This document shows positions 35,282 to 45,280 of a stretch of DNA of 64,000 nucleotides, piece after piece. Positions within the stretch are counted from its first letter, which is position 1. Every line of letters starts with the position of its first letter. Position numbers and translations under genes: made by a program. The notes beneath the pieces are model-generated. The model ran no database searches. It was not told the DNA's origin and worked only from the letters and a program-made list of their open reading frames with translations. Source of the DNA: Listeria valentina (GTDB taxonomy: Bacteria; Bacillota; Bacilli; Lactobacillales; Listeriaceae); NCBI RefSeq assembly GCF_011800755.1, contig NZ_JAATJW010000001.1, positions 1 through 64,000 on the forward strand. The letters run 5' to 3'.

Positions 35282-36206
35282 ATTTGGTAAAGATTTCTGT
35301 AAGAACGGGAACGACTTGCTTTTTCCGAGAAACAACGCCAAGAAGCGGTGCTTTATGATCGGTAAGTGTCACGTTATATGCTTGTTCGACAGCTTGTGTT
35401 TTTTCACCATAAGCAATACCAATAGAGTCGTTCGTCAAGATGTTTGTAACAACAAACAGATAAAGATCAAGCCCTTTATCAGCAACGGTTTTCGTAATCA
35501 CCGGTTCTACTTCTTCCATTCGCGAAAGCACATCATTTTCATCTACCACATTGATTTGTGCGATCTCTACTTTTGCACCGCCCATGTTAAATTCTTTCGC
35601 ATCTAGTAAAAGTTCAGCAACAGTTTTTGTGCTTACATCCGCTCCTGCACGAAGCATTTTCATTCCATACGCTTCAAGATCAAGGTCCGCAATACGAGCA
35701 AGTTCAGCCGCTGCTTTCTTATCTTCTTCCGTACATGTTGGCGATTTAAACAATAACGTATCAGAAATAATCGCTGAAACCATCAATTGCGCCGTCACTT
35801 TTGGAATAGCAATTTCTTTTTCATGAAATAATTTTACAAGAATCGTTGCTGTGCAACCAACTGGTTCCGCTCTGTAATAAAGCGGGTCAGCCGTTTCAAA
35901 GTTTGCGATTCGGTGATGATCGACAACGCTATGTACTGTTACTTTTGCGATATCATCAGCACTTTGTTGTGCTTCATTATGATCAACAAGGCAAACAGTA
36001 TTCACTTCGTTTGCAACCGTTTCGACTAGTCGAGGTGCTTCGATACCAGCTTCCGCTAAAACAAAAGCCGTCTCCGAGTTCACTTCACCAAGTCGAACGG
36101 GCTCTACTTGAGCGCCCTCTGTTTTTTTTAATTCACTGAATGCAATTGCCGAACAAATCGCATCAGTATCCGGGTTTTTATGCCCAAAGACTAACATTTT
36201 TTCCAT
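35280..36206 (-). CDS. ppaC: Manganese-dependent inorganic pyrophosphatase
   Basis: A 308-residue family II pyrophosphatase of the DHH superfamily that hydrolyses pyrophosphate, driving biosynthetic reactions. Motifs are [14 protein letters not shown] near the N-terminus and HSVVDHHRI, with metal-binding Asp and His residues. The C-terminal DHHA2 domain ends with [14 protein letters not shown]. There is no CBS insert, unlike some clostridial enzymes. The ATG follows AAAGGAGAG. It is the last gene of cshB-nfo-ppaC. Confidence 0.94.
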   Translation of the reverse strand: MEKMLVFGHKNPDTDAICSAIAFSELKKTEGAQVEPVRLGEVNSETAFVLAEAGIEAPRLVETVANEVNTVCLVDHNEAQQSADDIAKVTVHSVVDHHRIANFETADPLYYRAEPVGCTATILVKLFHEKEIAIPKVTAQLMVSAIISDTLLFKSPTCTEEDKKAAAELARIADLDLEAYGMKMLRAGADVSTKTVAELLLDAKEFNMGGAKVEIAQINVVDENDVLSRMEEVEPVITKTVADKGLDLYLFVVTNILTNDSIGIAYGEKTQAVEQAYNVTLTDHKAPLLGVVSRKKQVVPVLTEIFTK

Positions 36207-36241
36207 AGTTTCGCATCTCTCCTTTAACCTCTATCATTTTA

Positions 36242-37135
36242 TCATTGCGCAAGAATTTTCGAAAGTAATTCTGGATCAAAAGTTCCATCTCGTAACATAG
36301 CAATTTCAAATTTATATGGAGGTTTTTTGTTTTTCTTATCCTCTCCGACATAAGGGGTCTCTAAAATTTTAGGACGATCCATTAACTGCGGATGATGAAC
36401 CACATAATGCAAAGCGTCAAAACCGATGTGACCAAAGCCAATGTTAGCATGACGGTCTTTATGCGCCGCACGTTCATTTTTACTATCATTTATATGAAGT
36501 ACTTTAAGCCGATCAAGACCGATAATTTTATCAAATTCATTTAGCACACCATCAAAATCATTCACAATATCGTAACCCGCATCATGAACGTGACAAGTAT
36601 CGAATGTAACCGATAAAAGTTCATTGTGAGTCACACCATCGATGATCTGTGCTAGTTCTTCAAAAGTCCTACCGATTTCCGTTCCTTTTCCAGCCATCGT
36701 TTCAAGTGCGATTTGAACGTCATGTTTAGGATCAAGCGCTTCATTTAGCCCTTTGATGATTTGCTTAATACCAACTTCAGCCCCTTCCCCAACATGAGCT
36801 CCAGGATGAAGCACAATTTGCTTAGCAGAAAGAGCAGCTGTTCGTTCAATTTCTTGCTGTAAAAAGCTCACACCGAGTTCGTAAGTTTCTGGTTTAACGG
36901 TATTTCCGATGTTGATAATATAAGGAGCATGAACGACAATGTCGTCCATTCCGTTTTCTTTCATATGCGTAAGCCCAGCCTCAATATTCAGTTCATCAAT
37001 GGGTTTACGACGAGTATTTTGTGGCGCTCCTGTGTATATCATGAACGTATTAGCATCATATGAAAGAGCTTCTTCACTTGCCCCGAGTAGCATTTTTTTG
37101 CCGCTCATTGATACATGTGAACCAATTCTCAACAT
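36242..37135 (-). CDS. nfo: Endonuclease IV
   Basis: A 297-residue zinc-dependent AP endonuclease that cuts DNA at abasic sites in base excision repair. Zinc-site signatures are [43 protein letters not shown] and [10 protein letters not shown]. It starts 2 bases after the cshB stop and lies 35 bases before ppaC. Confidence 0.95.
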   Translation of the reverse strand: MLRIGSHVSMSGKKMLLGASEEALSYDANTFMIYTGAPQNTRRKPIDELNIEAGLTHMKENGMDDIVVHAPYIINIGNTVKPETYELGVSFLQQEIERTAALSAKQIVLHPGAHVGEGAEVGIKQIIKGLNEALDPKHDVQIALETMAGKGTEIGRTFEELAQIIDGVTHNELLSVTFDTCHVHDAGYDIVNDFDGVLNEFDKIIGLDRLKVLHINDSKNERAAHKDRHANIGFGHIGFDALHYVVHHPQLMDRPKILETPYVGEDKKNKKPPYKFEIAMLRDGTFDPELLSKILAQ

Positions 37136-37137
37136 AA

Positions 37138-38454
37138 TTATTTTTTCCCCCGATTCTTTTTGCGATTTTCACGACGTTTGATCTCCGCCATTTTATAATT
37201 GATTTTCTTTTTATAACCTGGTTTGCGTTTTTTCTGCGCTTTTTTCCGCATTCCAATTTCACGTGGGTCAGCTGCTTCACGTTTTGCTTCACGTTTTGCA
37301 CGTTTATTTCGGTCAAAAGTTTCAACAAATTCCCCTTGTTTTAGTTCAACGTGTTTAAACGTAATTCCCCGTTTTTCAAGTTGGTTCAGTTGATCTTCAT
37401 CACGAGCTTCAAAAATGGTGAGTGCGATTCCACTGTGCCCTGCTCTTCCCGTCCGTCCAGTCCGGTGGATATAAAAGTCATTATCCTCAGGGAGCTCAAA
37501 GTTAATAACGTGACTGATACCTTGTACATCAATTCCCCGTGCCACTAAATCAGTTGCAACGATGTACTCGAAATCCATATTTTCAATTTGTTTCATTGTC
37601 CGTTTACGTTCACGTGGGGGCACATCGCCATGCACCTTGGCAACTTTAAGTCCTTCACTCACCAAATAATCATGCACTTGGTCCGCTGTTTGCTTCGTAT
37701 TCGCAAAAACAATGGCGAGGAATGGCTGGAACGTTAACAGCGAATCCTTTAGCACCTCAAGTTTGTTCCGACTTTTAAGCGGAAGTAACCAGTGCTCAAT
37801 CGTCTGTGCAGAGACAGCTTCAGGTGCGATATGTTCAAAGCGAGGGTTTTCCATATATTTTTTCAAAAACGGTTTTAATTTTTCTGGTATAGTCGCTGAA
37901 AAAACAAGCATTTGCAAATGAGGTGGCATTTTCCCAGCAATTTGGTCAACATCGTTTAAAAAACCCATATCAAGCGTCATATCTGCTTCATCGATCACTA
38001 AAATTTCTGCTGTGTAAACAAAAAGCGCTTTTTCACGAATCATGTCATTGATCCGTCCGGGTGTTCCGACAACAATTTGCGGTTGATTTTTCAATTTTTC
38101 GATCGTCCGTTGTTTATCTGTTCCACCAATTAAAAGTTGCGTCGAGATTTCATCTGGACTATGTTTCGTGATTTTTTTAATTTCATGATAAATCTGGGTT
38201 GCAAGCTCACGACTAGGCGCTGTGATGACTGCAAACACGCCTTCTCTTTTCGGATCTAGCTTTTCTAAAATTGGTAATAGAAAAGTATGTGTTTTTCCTG
38301 TTCCAGTTTTAGACTGTCCGATAATGCTTTCCCCGCGCAAAACTCCTGGAATTAACTTTTGCTGCACAGGGGTTGGCTCATAAAACCCAAGCGAGTTGAT
38401 CGCTGTATTAATAAAAGGCTTAAAACCAAACTGGTCGAACCTTGTTTTCTTCAT
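37138..38454 (-). CDS. cshB: DEAD-box RNA helicase
   Basis: A 438-residue RNA helicase with the Q motif ([14 protein letters not shown]), motif [16 protein letters not shown], and the C-terminal HRTGRTGR. The last 70 residues are very basic (Lys/Arg-rich), as in CshB of Bacillus, which helps cold growth and ribosome assembly. GGAGTG lies ten bases before ATG. It is the first gene of cshB-nfo-ppaC. Confidence 0.9.
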   Translation of the reverse strand: MKKTRFDQFGFKPFINTAINSLGFYEPTPVQQKLIPGVLRGESIIGQSKTGTGKTHTFLLPILEKLDPKREGVFAVITAPSRELATQIYHEIKKITKHSPDEISTQLLIGGTDKQRTIEKLKNQPQIVVGTPGRINDMIREKALFVYTAEILVIDEADMTLDMGFLNDVDQIAGKMPPHLQMLVFSATIPEKLKPFLKKYMENPRFEHIAPEAVSAQTIEHWLLPLKSRNKLEVLKDSLLTFQPFLAIVFANTKQTADQVHDYLVSEGLKVAKVHGDVPPRERKRTMKQIENMDFEYIVATDLVARGIDVQGISHVINFELPEDNDFYIHRTGRTGRAGHSGIALTIFEARDEDQLNQLEKRGITFKHVELKQGEFVETFDRNKRAKREAKREAADPREIGMRKKAQKKRKPGYKKKINYKMAEIKRRENRKKNRGKK

Positions 38455-38488
38455 AAATTCACTTCACTCCGTTTCAGTTTCTTGTGCC

Positions 38489-38494
38489 ATTATA
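38489..38494 (-). promoter_or_regulatory. Extended -10 of cshB promoter
   Basis: On the minus strand TGGTATAAT, 35 bases upstream of cshB. No good -35 is seen. Confidence 0.5.
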
Positions 38495-38534
38495 CCACTC
38501 GAGAGCGTTTCCTGCGACAAAAAACGAGAAAATC

Positions 38535-38563
38535 TAGCCAAAAAGTCATTTCTCTTATATAAT
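38535..38563 (+). promoter_or_regulatory. Candidate SigA promoter of ispH
   Basis: TAGCCA (38535-38540), 17-base spacer, TATAAT (38558-38563), 41 bases before the ispH start. It is divergent from the cshB promoter. Confidence 0.5.
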
Positions 38564-38603
38564 GAAAACTGTAAACTGCCTACTTAGGAGGAAAATAACA
38601 CGG

Positions 38604-39602
38604 ATGGAGATTATTAAAATCAGCCCACGTGGCTATTGTTACGGCGTTGTTGATGCAATGGTCATCGCTAAAAATGCTTCACTTGATCCAAACTTACCAA
38701 GACCCATTCACATTTTGGGAATGATTGTTCATAATAAACACGTAACCGATGCGTTTGAAGAAATCGGGATTCATACCGTTGATGGTGAAAACCGCGAGGA
38801 AATCCTTGAACAAATTGATTCTGGCACAGTCATCTTCACAGCACATGGCATTTCACCGCGAGTTAAAGAACTTGCCAAAGCAAAAGGCCTTGTAACGATT
38901 GATGCGACTTGTCCAGATGTCATGCGGACTTACGATTTGATTTTAGAAAAAAAAACAGCTGGCTTTCAAATTATTTATATCGGAAAAAAAGGGCATCCTG
39001 AACCTGAGGGTGCATATGGAACAGCTCCTGATGTTGTCCATCTGGTTGAAACAGTAGCAGATATTGATGCCTTACATTTTTCAGCCAATGACAAAATTTT
39101 TGTCACCAATCAAACCACGATGAGCCAGTGGGATGTGCTTGATTTGATGGATTATATCCATGAGCGCTATCCACAAGCTGAAAATCACAAAGAAATTTGC
39201 ATGGCCACACAAGTCCGCCAAGAAGCCGTTGCAGAACAAGCAAAAGGTGCTGATTTAACGATTGTAGTGGGAGATCCTAGGAGCAACAATACCAATCGTT
39301 TGGCACAAGTTTCAGAAGAAAAAGCTGGCGTTAAAGCTTACCGAGTCGCCGATGTTACAGAAATCGACTTGGACTGGCTAAAAAGCGCCCAAAAAGTAGC
39401 AATTACAGCTGGTGCAAGCACCCCTACACAAGTGATCCGAGAAGTCCTTGTTTACCTCGATCAATTTGATCCAAATGACGAGACAACTTGGGAAAAACAT
39501 CATGAGCTGAGTGCTGATGCCATCTTACCCCGAGCTAAAAAGAAAAACATGGAAGAAAAACGACGAGCTCGTCTTGAACACTTAAAAAATGGTGGTCGAT
39601 AA
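38604..39602 (+). CDS. ispH: 4-hydroxy-3-methylbut-2-enyl diphosphate reductase
   Basis: A 332-residue iron-sulfur enzyme, the last step of the MEP pathway, converting HMBPP to IPP and DMAPP. Cluster cysteines are C12 (RGYCYG), C103 (DATCPDV) and C199 (EICMATQ). HGISPRVK and TNQTTMS are substrate motifs. The frame extends 14 codons upstream, but ATG 38604 is the family start; AGGAGG is 12 bases away, slightly long. The basic C-terminal tail (about 20 residues) is usual in Listeria and Bacillus. It is convergent with yqfO. Confidence 0.95.
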   Translation: MEIIKISPRGYCYGVVDAMVIAKNASLDPNLPRPIHILGMIVHNKHVTDAFEEIGIHTVDGENREEILEQIDSGTVIFTAHGISPRVKELAKAKGLVTIDATCPDVMRTYDLILEKKTAGFQIIYIGKKGHPEPEGAYGTAPDVVHLVETVADIDALHFSANDKIFVTNQTTMSQWDVLDLMDYIHERYPQAENHKEICMATQVRQEAVAEQAKGADLTIVVGDPRSNNTNRLAQVSEEKAGVKAYRVADVTEIDLDWLKSAQKVAITAGASTPTQVIREVLVYLDQFDPNDETTWEKHHELSADAILPRAKKKNMEEKRRARLEHLKNGGR

Positions 39603-39612
39603 TATAAGTAAA

Positions 39613-39642
39613 GCCGCTTTCCTACTCAGAAAGCGGCCTTTT
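39613..39642 (+). terminator. Terminator of ispH
   Basis: A GCCGCTTTC/GAAAGCGGC stem (39613-39621 with 39629-39637) followed by CTTTTC. Confidence 0.75.
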
Positions 39643-39650
39643 CAATGCAT

Positions 39651-40772
39651 TTATAAAAAAGTAAATGGATCGGTATTTTTTTCGGAAACAATAAGTTCAA
39701 CCTCAATGCCAAGATTCTTAGAACGCTCTTCAAACTCTGTTTTCAAATAACTCTTCATCACTTTTTCAATGTTATGTCCGGCATCAATCGTCGGCAGTCC
39801 CATTGCGAGCAAGTCATGCCCCGTGTGATAATAAATGTCTCCTGTAATCAGCACGTCGGCGCCACTTCTTTTTGCAGCATGAATAAATTTATTCCCGTCT
39901 CCACCCAGTACTGCAACCTTTCTCACTTTTGCATTTGGATCTCCAATCAACCGAACATGTTCAATTGATAAAACCCCTTTCACAATATCAATGAAAACCT
40001 CAAGTGGCATTTCTTTAGCGAGTTTTCCAACTCGTCCGAGTCCTTCTACCTGTTTAAGCCCTTCAAGTGGATATAAGTCAACAGCGGGTTCCTCATAAGG
40101 ATGACCGGCTTTCACCGCTTTAACAGCTTGATCAGCTAAATCTTCACGAATAATCGTTTCGAGTCGCACTTCTTTAACACTCGCCAGTTCACCATTTTTT
40201 CCTTTTGCAGGCTTGGCGTTTTCACTTGGCTTAAATTTTCCAATCCCGCTCACTTCAAAGCTACACGATTCATACTCAGTTCCAATTTCGCCAGCACCAC
40301 TATTCATCAAAATTTGACGGACCGTTTCGCTCGATTCCTCAGGTACAAAAACAACCAGTTTCAAATATTTTTCAACACGCGTAGGCACAATCACTTCAGT
40401 ATCTTTCAGTTCAAACAAGTCCGCCAGTATATCATTCACACCGCCTCTTGCAATATCTAAGTTAGTATGCGCCGCAAAAACAATAATATCGTGTTTGATC
40501 AATTTGCGAATCATTCGCCCTTGTGCAGTTTCCATATCAATTTTATGTACAGGACGGAATAAAAACGGATGATGCGCAACGATCATATCCACGCCTTGTT
40601 CGATCGCTTCATCCACTACTTCTTCAAGCACGTCTAAAGTAAACATGATTTTGCGAACCTTTTTTGAAAGATCCCCGAGCTGTAAGCCAATCGGATCATC
40701 TTCCATCGCCAGTTTCCGCGGAGCAATTTTTTCAAGCATCGCCACAAATTCATGACCATTTGCTGTTTTCAT
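39651..40772 (-). CDS. yqfO: Nif3-like dinuclear metal center protein (YqfO)
   Basis: A 373-residue Nif3/DUF34 family protein. The N- and C-terminal halves form one dinuclear metal site: IVAHHPFLF (near 60), FAAHTNLDIARGG and DAGHNIE. Between them sits a CutA/PII-like insert (about 130-235), as in B. subtilis YqfO. The exact reaction is debated; relatives are labelled GTP cyclohydrolase I type 2. It overlaps trmK by 4 bases (ATGA). Confidence 0.87.
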   Translation of the reverse strand: MKTANGHEFVAMLEKIAPRKLAMEDDPIGLQLGDLSKKVRKIMFTLDVLEEVVDEAIEQGVDMIVAHHPFLFRPVHKIDMETAQGRMIRKLIKHDIIVFAAHTNLDIARGGVNDILADLFELKDTEVIVPTRVEKYLKLVVFVPEESSETVRQILMNSGAGEIGTEYESCSFEVSGIGKFKPSENAKPAKGKNGELASVKEVRLETIIREDLADQAVKAVKAGHPYEEPAVDLYPLEGLKQVEGLGRVGKLAKEMPLEVFIDIVKGVLSIEHVRLIGDPNAKVRKVAVLGGDGNKFIHAAKRSGADVLITGDIYYHTGHDLLAMGLPTIDAGHNIEKVMKSYLKTEFEERSKNLGIEVELIVSEKNTDPFTFL

Positions 40773-41470
40773 TTCAACACATCCTCTACTCGTTTTATTT
40801 GAGCACGAAGTTCTGTAAGTTTCAATTCATTTTCCGATGTTTTTCCCTGTTTTTCGATGTTTTCCGTAATTTTTTTCCACGTATCTTGTTCATGCTGCCA
40901 TTTAGAACGAAATGCCGCGTTTTTCTCTTTCAATAAAAAAGGACCAAAAAAAAGCTCATCTTCTGAATAACTAACAGGTGCTTGTGAACGTTCAAGCACC
41001 AAAATTTCATAGATTTTTCGATCTTCTTCCAGGATTTCTTCTGCGACAATTTTAAATTGGTGACGCACACCCCATTCACGAATCCGGTTTGCAGCAATGT
41101 TCGGCTGCAAAATCAAGCGCGAAACACCCGCAAGTTTCTCTCCATCGCTTTCTAAAATACTCGCAATAAGCGGTCCACCCATTCCGGCAATAACCACCGT
41201 ATCAATTTCATCTGACCGCTCGAGTACCTGAAGCCCGTCTCCTTTTCGAACAGAAATTTGAGCAAGAAGTCCGGTTTTTTCTACTTGATCTTGTGCCGAA
41301 TGAAAGGGGCCATCAGCGATTTCCCCTGCAATGGCAAAACTTGCAAAACCTTGAAGAACTGCATAACAAGGCAAATAAGCATGATCGCTACCGATATCCG
41401 CAATACGACTTTGTGGTTTAATAAAATGCGCTACTTTTTCCAAGCGTTTCGATAATTTTTGTTCATTCAT
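40769..41470 (-). CDS. trmK: tRNA (adenine22-N1)-methyltransferase
   Basis: A 233-residue SAM-dependent methyltransferase that modifies A22 of tRNA. The SAM motif is ADIGSDHAYLPCY near 24-36, and the catalytic-site motif is VVIAGMGGPLI. A C-terminal coiled-coil (about 170-233) is typical for the family. It follows sigA after a terminator and is coupled to yqfO. Confidence 0.9.
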   Translation of the reverse strand: MNEQKLSKRLEKVAHFIKPQSRIADIGSDHAYLPCYAVLQGFASFAIAGEIADGPFHSAQDQVEKTGLLAQISVRKGDGLQVLERSDEIDTVVIAGMGGPLIASILESDGEKLAGVSRLILQPNIAANRIREWGVRHQFKIVAEEILEEDRKIYEILVLERSQAPVSYSEDELFFGPFLLKEKNAAFRSKWQHEQDTWKKITENIEKQGKTSENELKLTELRAQIKRVEDVLK

Positions 41471-41503
41471 TTTGTCACCTCAAGCATCATGATCTTTAAG
41501 TAA

Positions 41504-41532
41504 ACGCCACATCTGAATCCAGAATGTGGCGT
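41504..41532 (-). terminator. Terminator of sigA
   Basis: An ACGCCACAT/ATGTGGCGT stem (41504-41512 with 41524-41532) and a loop that can pair internally. A short U tract follows. I find no separate promoter for trmK downstream, so read-through is likely. Confidence 0.75.
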
Positions 41533-41542
41533 ACATAAATTC

Positions 41543-42664
41543 TTACTCTAAAAAGTCTTTCAATTGTTTACTTCTGCTTGGATGACGAAGTTTGCGGAGT
41601 GCCTTCGCTTCAATTTGTCGAATCCGTTCACGAGTTACTCCAAATACACGACCAACTTCTTCGAGTGTACGTGTTCTTCCATCATCTAAGCCAAAGCGAA
41701 GACGCAGAACATTTTCCTCACGGTCCGTCAGAGTATCAAGAACATCTTCAAGCTGCTCTTTGAGTAATTCATAAGCTGCATGGTCAGATGGTGAAGTCGC
41801 TTCCTGATCCTCAATAAAATCTCCCAAATGCGAATCGTCTTCTTCCCCGATTGGCGTTTCAAGTGAAACTGGCTCTTGAGCAATCTTAAGAATTTCACGA
41901 ACTTTTTCAGTAGGTAAATCCATTTCTTCTCCGATTTCTTCCGGTGAAGGGTCACGACCAAGATCTTGCAGAAGTGAGCGCTGTACCCGAATCAATTTGT
42001 TGATCGTTTCCACCATATGAACAGGAATCCGAATTGTACGCGCTTGGTCGGCAATCGCTCTTGTAATCGCCTGACGAATCCACCACGTTGCATACGTACT
42101 GAATTTAAAGCCTTTGTTAAAATCAAACTTTTCAACGGCTTTCATAAGTCCCATGTTTCCTTCTTGAATTAAGTCAAGAAACAACATACCACGCCCAACA
42201 TAACGCTTAGCAATGCTGACAACTAGACGTAAGTTGGCTTCTGCAAGACGCCCCTTAGCTTCAATATCCCCTTTTTCAATTCGCTTGGCAAGTGCAATTT
42301 CCTCGTCAGCAGAAAGCAAATCAACACGACCAATTTCTTTCAAATACATTCTAACAGGATCATTGATTTTAACACCTGGCGGCACGCTCATATCCGTTAA
42401 ATCAAATTCTTCGCTTTCTTCTTTTACAAGCTCTTTCTCATCTGGATCAGCATCGTCATCATCATCCGCCACTTCAATCCCCACTTGTGTTAAATGCTCT
42501 AAAAACTCATCCATTTGATCAGAATCAAGTGCAAAAGGAGCTAATTTCGCAGCAATATTACTGTAGGTTAAAATTCCTACTTTTTTCCCTTCTCCAATTA
42601 GGGTTTCTTTAACTTGTTCTACTGTTTCAGTACTTTGTTTGACATTTTCTTGTTTTTCGCTCAT
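41543..42664 (-). CDS. sigA: Primary RNA polymerase sigma factor SigA
   Basis: A 373-residue housekeeping sigma factor. Region 1.1 is acidic (N-terminal 95 residues), region 2 contains [15 protein letters not shown] for -10 recognition, and region 4.2 ends with [23 protein letters not shown] for -35 recognition. The long spacer between 1.2 and 2.1 of proteobacterial RpoD is absent, as in Firmicutes. The frame extends 16 codons upstream. ATG 42664 with GGAGGA nine bases before it gives the usual Listeria start. It follows dnaG, with an additional promoter between. Confidence 0.96.
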   Translation of the reverse strand: MSEKQENVKQSTETVEQVKETLIGEGKKVGILTYSNIAAKLAPFALDSDQMDEFLEHLTQVGIEVADDDDDADPDEKELVKEESEEFDLTDMSVPPGVKINDPVRMYLKEIGRVDLLSADEEIALAKRIEKGDIEAKGRLAEANLRLVVSIAKRYVGRGMLFLDLIQEGNMGLMKAVEKFDFNKGFKFSTYATWWIRQAITRAIADQARTIRIPVHMVETINKLIRVQRSLLQDLGRDPSPEEIGEEMDLPTEKVREILKIAQEPVSLETPIGEEDDSHLGDFIEDQEATSPSDHAAYELLKEQLEDVLDTLTDREENVLRLRFGLDDGRTRTLEEVGRVFGVTRERIRQIEAKALRKLRHPSRSKQLKDFLE

Positions 42665-42719
42665 ACTGCTGCTTCCTCCTCTCAAAAATACTGCCCGCGC
42701 ATGGATATTCATTTATTCC

Positions 42720-42745
42720 ATACCATTATTTGGCAGTTTTAAAAC
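42720..42745 (-). promoter_or_regulatory. Candidate SigB-like internal promoter for sigA
   Basis: On the minus strand GTTTTA (42740-42745), 14-base spacer, TGGTAT (42720-42725), one base off the SigB -10 GGGTAT. It lies between dnaG and sigA, about 55 bases before sigA. Confidence 0.3.
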
Positions 42746-42758
42746 GTTTCACACCATT

Positions 42759-44639
42759 TTAAAGTTCATAATCTCCTTTTGCTAACTTCTGGCGCAGAGA
42801 AATAAATTCCGCAAGCGCTTGTTTAGCAGCGTCATGATCCCCTAATCGGTCTTTTTCACTAGCTTCTGCTTCTTTTTGCTTGATTCGATCTAGTAAAATT
42901 TGTTTTTTTAAACTGTTAATATAATCCAGATATTCCTCCGTGGTGGCTTCTTCCGGTGTTTCAAGCATCACGAGTTCAGAAATTAAATTTTTCAGTGCTG
43001 GATCCGTCAAATAATCCATAAAGCGATTTGGATCCGCTGTATTTCCATCTAAATAATACGCCATTAAATGCGTATATAAAGCTTGAAACTCATCATGTTG
43101 AAAATTAAGTCCATCAAGGAGCTGATGAATCGCAGAAAAAGCTTCTTCACTTCCAATCATCGCTTTCATCAGTAAATATTCAGAAGCGTGATAGGCTTGA
43201 AGCGTTTGTCTAACCGGTTGAGTGCCTACTAAGCCACCATAAAAATCATCAGGTGGCGGCGCTAAATCGAGTAAAAAATCATCTTCAGATGGCACTCTGT
43301 TTGGCACGCTCTTTTGTTCCACAATTTTTTGCTGCAATTGTTCTTTTAATGCCGGAATAGAGATTTCAAATTCATCTGCTAATTGCTTCAAATAAAGCTC
43401 TCGTTCCACCGCTTGACTTAGCTTACCAATCTCAGTTAACGCCTCATCCATATACTGAAGTCGTTCAGAATCGTTTTGCAAGTTTCGCTGCTTTCGTAAA
43501 TAAAAGAGTTTGTAGGCCGTCCAAGTCATTCGTTCGTGCAAATAGACTTCCAAAAAACGTTCAGCCCCATATTCTTTAATAAATTCATCGGGGTCTTTCC
43601 CGCCAGGAATCGCTAAAACAAAAATTTCCATTCGACTTTTTTCTTCTAATAAGAGACCCGCTTTATAAGCCGCTTCGATTCCAGCTCGGTCACCATCATA
43701 GCTAATCACTGCTCGATTCGCAATCCGACGAACAAGCCCAATATGCTCTTCTGTTAAGCTCGTCCCCATCGAAGCAATTCCATTTGCTAGACCTGCATCC
43801 GACGCAGAAATCACATCCATAAATCCTTCAAGCAAAAGTACTTCTTCTCGTCTTCTAATCTCGGTTCTACCTTCTGAAAAATGATAAAGCAAGCGTCTTT
43901 TGTTAAATAAAGGCGTTTCAGGCGTATTTAGATATTTGGGTCCATTTTCTTGATCAATTAAGCGCCCTGAAAATCCGACGAGCTGCCCGCGATCATCAGT
44001 AATGGGAAACATGATGCGACTCCGAAAGCGGTCTACGATTGAGCCATCTTCTCGTTCAGTCAAAAGTCCAGCTTCTACCGCTAAATCTAAATCGGCGCCC
44101 CGCTTTTCTAAAAACGATGACAACGTTGCGTGGTGATTCGGGGCAAATCCAATTTGAAATTCTGTCATACTCGCTTCCGTCATACCACGTTCCTTTAAAT
44201 ATTGTAGCGCTTTGTAGCCTTCCTCTGTTTCCATTAACAAGTAATGATACAGCTTAGCAGCAAGTTGATTCAGTTCGATCATTTTTTGCGCTTCACTTGT
44301 AACGCGAGGCGTGCTACCCTCTGCTTCTATAACATTTTCTGGAAGCGTTACATCTACATGTGCAAGGTCAGCAGTTTTTTTCACAGACTCTACAAAGGAA
44401 AGGTGATCGTGTTCCATTAAAAATGAAAAAACATTTCCACCTTTCCCACAACCAAAGCAATGAAAAATTTGTTTTTCAGGAGACACAGAGAATGAAGGTG
44501 TTTTCTCGCCGTGAAATGGACATAATCCGATATAGTTTCGTCCTTGTTTCTTGAGCTGGACGTAATTTCCTATGACATCAACAATATCTGCTTGATTTCG
44601 AATTTGTTCAATCGTTTCCTCAGGAATTCTTTGTGTCAT
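42759..44639 (-). CDS. dnaG: DNA primase
   Basis: A 626-residue primase that makes RNA primers at the replication fork. The CHC2 zinc ribbon uses C40, H43, C61 and C64. The TOPRIM core has LLLEGFMDVIS and ISYDGDRAG. The C-terminal helicase-binding domain (about 450-626) contacts DnaB/DnaC. It overlaps yaiI by 4 bases (ATGA) and precedes sigA, as in the widespread dnaG-sigA pair. Confidence 0.95.
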   Translation of the reverse strand: MTQRIPEETIEQIRNQADIVDVIGNYVQLKKQGRNYIGLCPFHGEKTPSFSVSPEKQIFHCFGCGKGGNVFSFLMEHDHLSFVESVKKTADLAHVDVTLPENVIEAEGSTPRVTSEAQKMIELNQLAAKLYHYLLMETEEGYKALQYLKERGMTEASMTEFQIGFAPNHHATLSSFLEKRGADLDLAVEAGLLTEREDGSIVDRFRSRIMFPITDDRGQLVGFSGRLIDQENGPKYLNTPETPLFNKRRLLYHFSEGRTEIRRREEVLLLEGFMDVISASDAGLANGIASMGTSLTEEHIGLVRRIANRAVISYDGDRAGIEAAYKAGLLLEEKSRMEIFVLAIPGGKDPDEFIKEYGAERFLEVYLHERMTWTAYKLFYLRKQRNLQNDSERLQYMDEALTEIGKLSQAVERELYLKQLADEFEISIPALKEQLQQKIVEQKSVPNRVPSEDDFLLDLAPPPDDFYGGLVGTQPVRQTLQAYHASEYLLMKAMIGSEEAFSAIHQLLDGLNFQHDEFQALYTHLMAYYLDGNTADPNRFMDYLTDPALKNLISELVMLETPEEATTEEYLDYINSLKKQILLDRIKQKEAEASEKDRLGDHDAAKQALAEFISLRQKLAKGDYEL

Positions 44640-45097
44640 TTATCGTCAACTCCTAAGAATTTCAATTTCGTTAAAAACTGTTCCAGATTTTGCTTAAAAG
44701 TTTGTCGATCTTGATCCGTCATGGCTTTTGGACCTTTCCCGTACTCACCTCTTCGTCTTGCTTTCGCACGTGATTCACGCTGTTCTAGCATTAGCGGCAT
44801 CATATCATCCTGATAAATTTCACCACGATTTGAAAAAACCGTGCATTTCGAAAGCAACATACTGGCAAGTCCAATATCTTGTGTAATGATGATGTCGCCT
44901 TTCTTCGATAGGTTGACTATCCGGAGGTCCGCTGCTTCTTTTTCAGTATCCACATAGATCCAGTTTTCATCCTCACGATTCGCGCCAAAATGATTATAGG
45001 AAGCTACGTAGGTCACTTCTAAATGAAAAATTTGAGCAAGCGATTTGATTTCTTCTTTGACTGGGCAAGCATCTGCATCGACAATAATTTTAGGCAA
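44636..45097 (-). CDS. YaiI/YqxD family (UPF0178, DUF188) protein
   Basis: A 153-residue protein with a PIN-like fold. PKIIVDADACPVKEEI at the start and IITQDIGLASMLLSKC are signatures with conserved Asp residues, suggesting a nuclease, but none has been demonstrated to my knowledge. The frame continues 24 codons upstream. TTG 45097 with AAAGGAGG seven bases before gives the family start. It is the first gene of the dnaG-sigA operon and is coupled to dnaG. Confidence 0.8.
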   Translation of the reverse strand: MPKIIVDADACPVKEEIKSLAQIFHLEVTYVASYNHFGANREDENWIYVDTEKEAADLRIVNLSKKGDIIITQDIGLASMLLSKCTVFSNRGEIYQDDMMPLMLEQRESRAKARRRGEYGKGPKAMTDQDRQTFKQNLEQFLTKLKFLGVDDK

Positions 45098-45130
45098 AAA
45101 CGTCCCTCCTTTACTTGCTATAAACAAATC

Positions 45131-45155
45131 AAAAAACGAGCCGTAAACCCGTTTT
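45131..45155 (-). terminator. Attenuator-like hairpin in yaiI-dnaG-sigA leader
   Basis: On the minus strand an AAAACGGG/CTCGTTTT stem (45155-45148 with 45140-45133, one G-U) is followed by a run of six U ending at 45131. It lies between the promoter (45199-45227) and the yaiI start (45097), so it would stop some transcripts before the first gene. Confidence 0.6.
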
Positions 45156-45198
45156 TCATCTCTCAACATACATTGCAGAAAAGAATCCGCAAAAATGA

Positions 45199-45227
45199 AT
45201 TATACGAGATTAACCTACTTTTTTCAA
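45199..45227 (-). promoter_or_regulatory. SigA promoter of yaiI-dnaG-sigA operon
   Basis: On the minus strand TTGAAA (45222-45227), 17-base spacer, TATAAT (45199-45204). It is a near-consensus promoter about 100 bases upstream of yaiI. Confidence 0.8.
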
Positions 45228-45280
45228 GCGTATAATCCCCGTATAATATATATATTCGACATAAAATCAAAAAGTCCTTC

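Noticed and set aside
45228-45262. Tandem TATAAT-like sequences on the plus strand
   Set aside because: There is no plus-strand gene nearby and no -35 at proper spacing; it is AT-rich spacer between two minus-strand genes.
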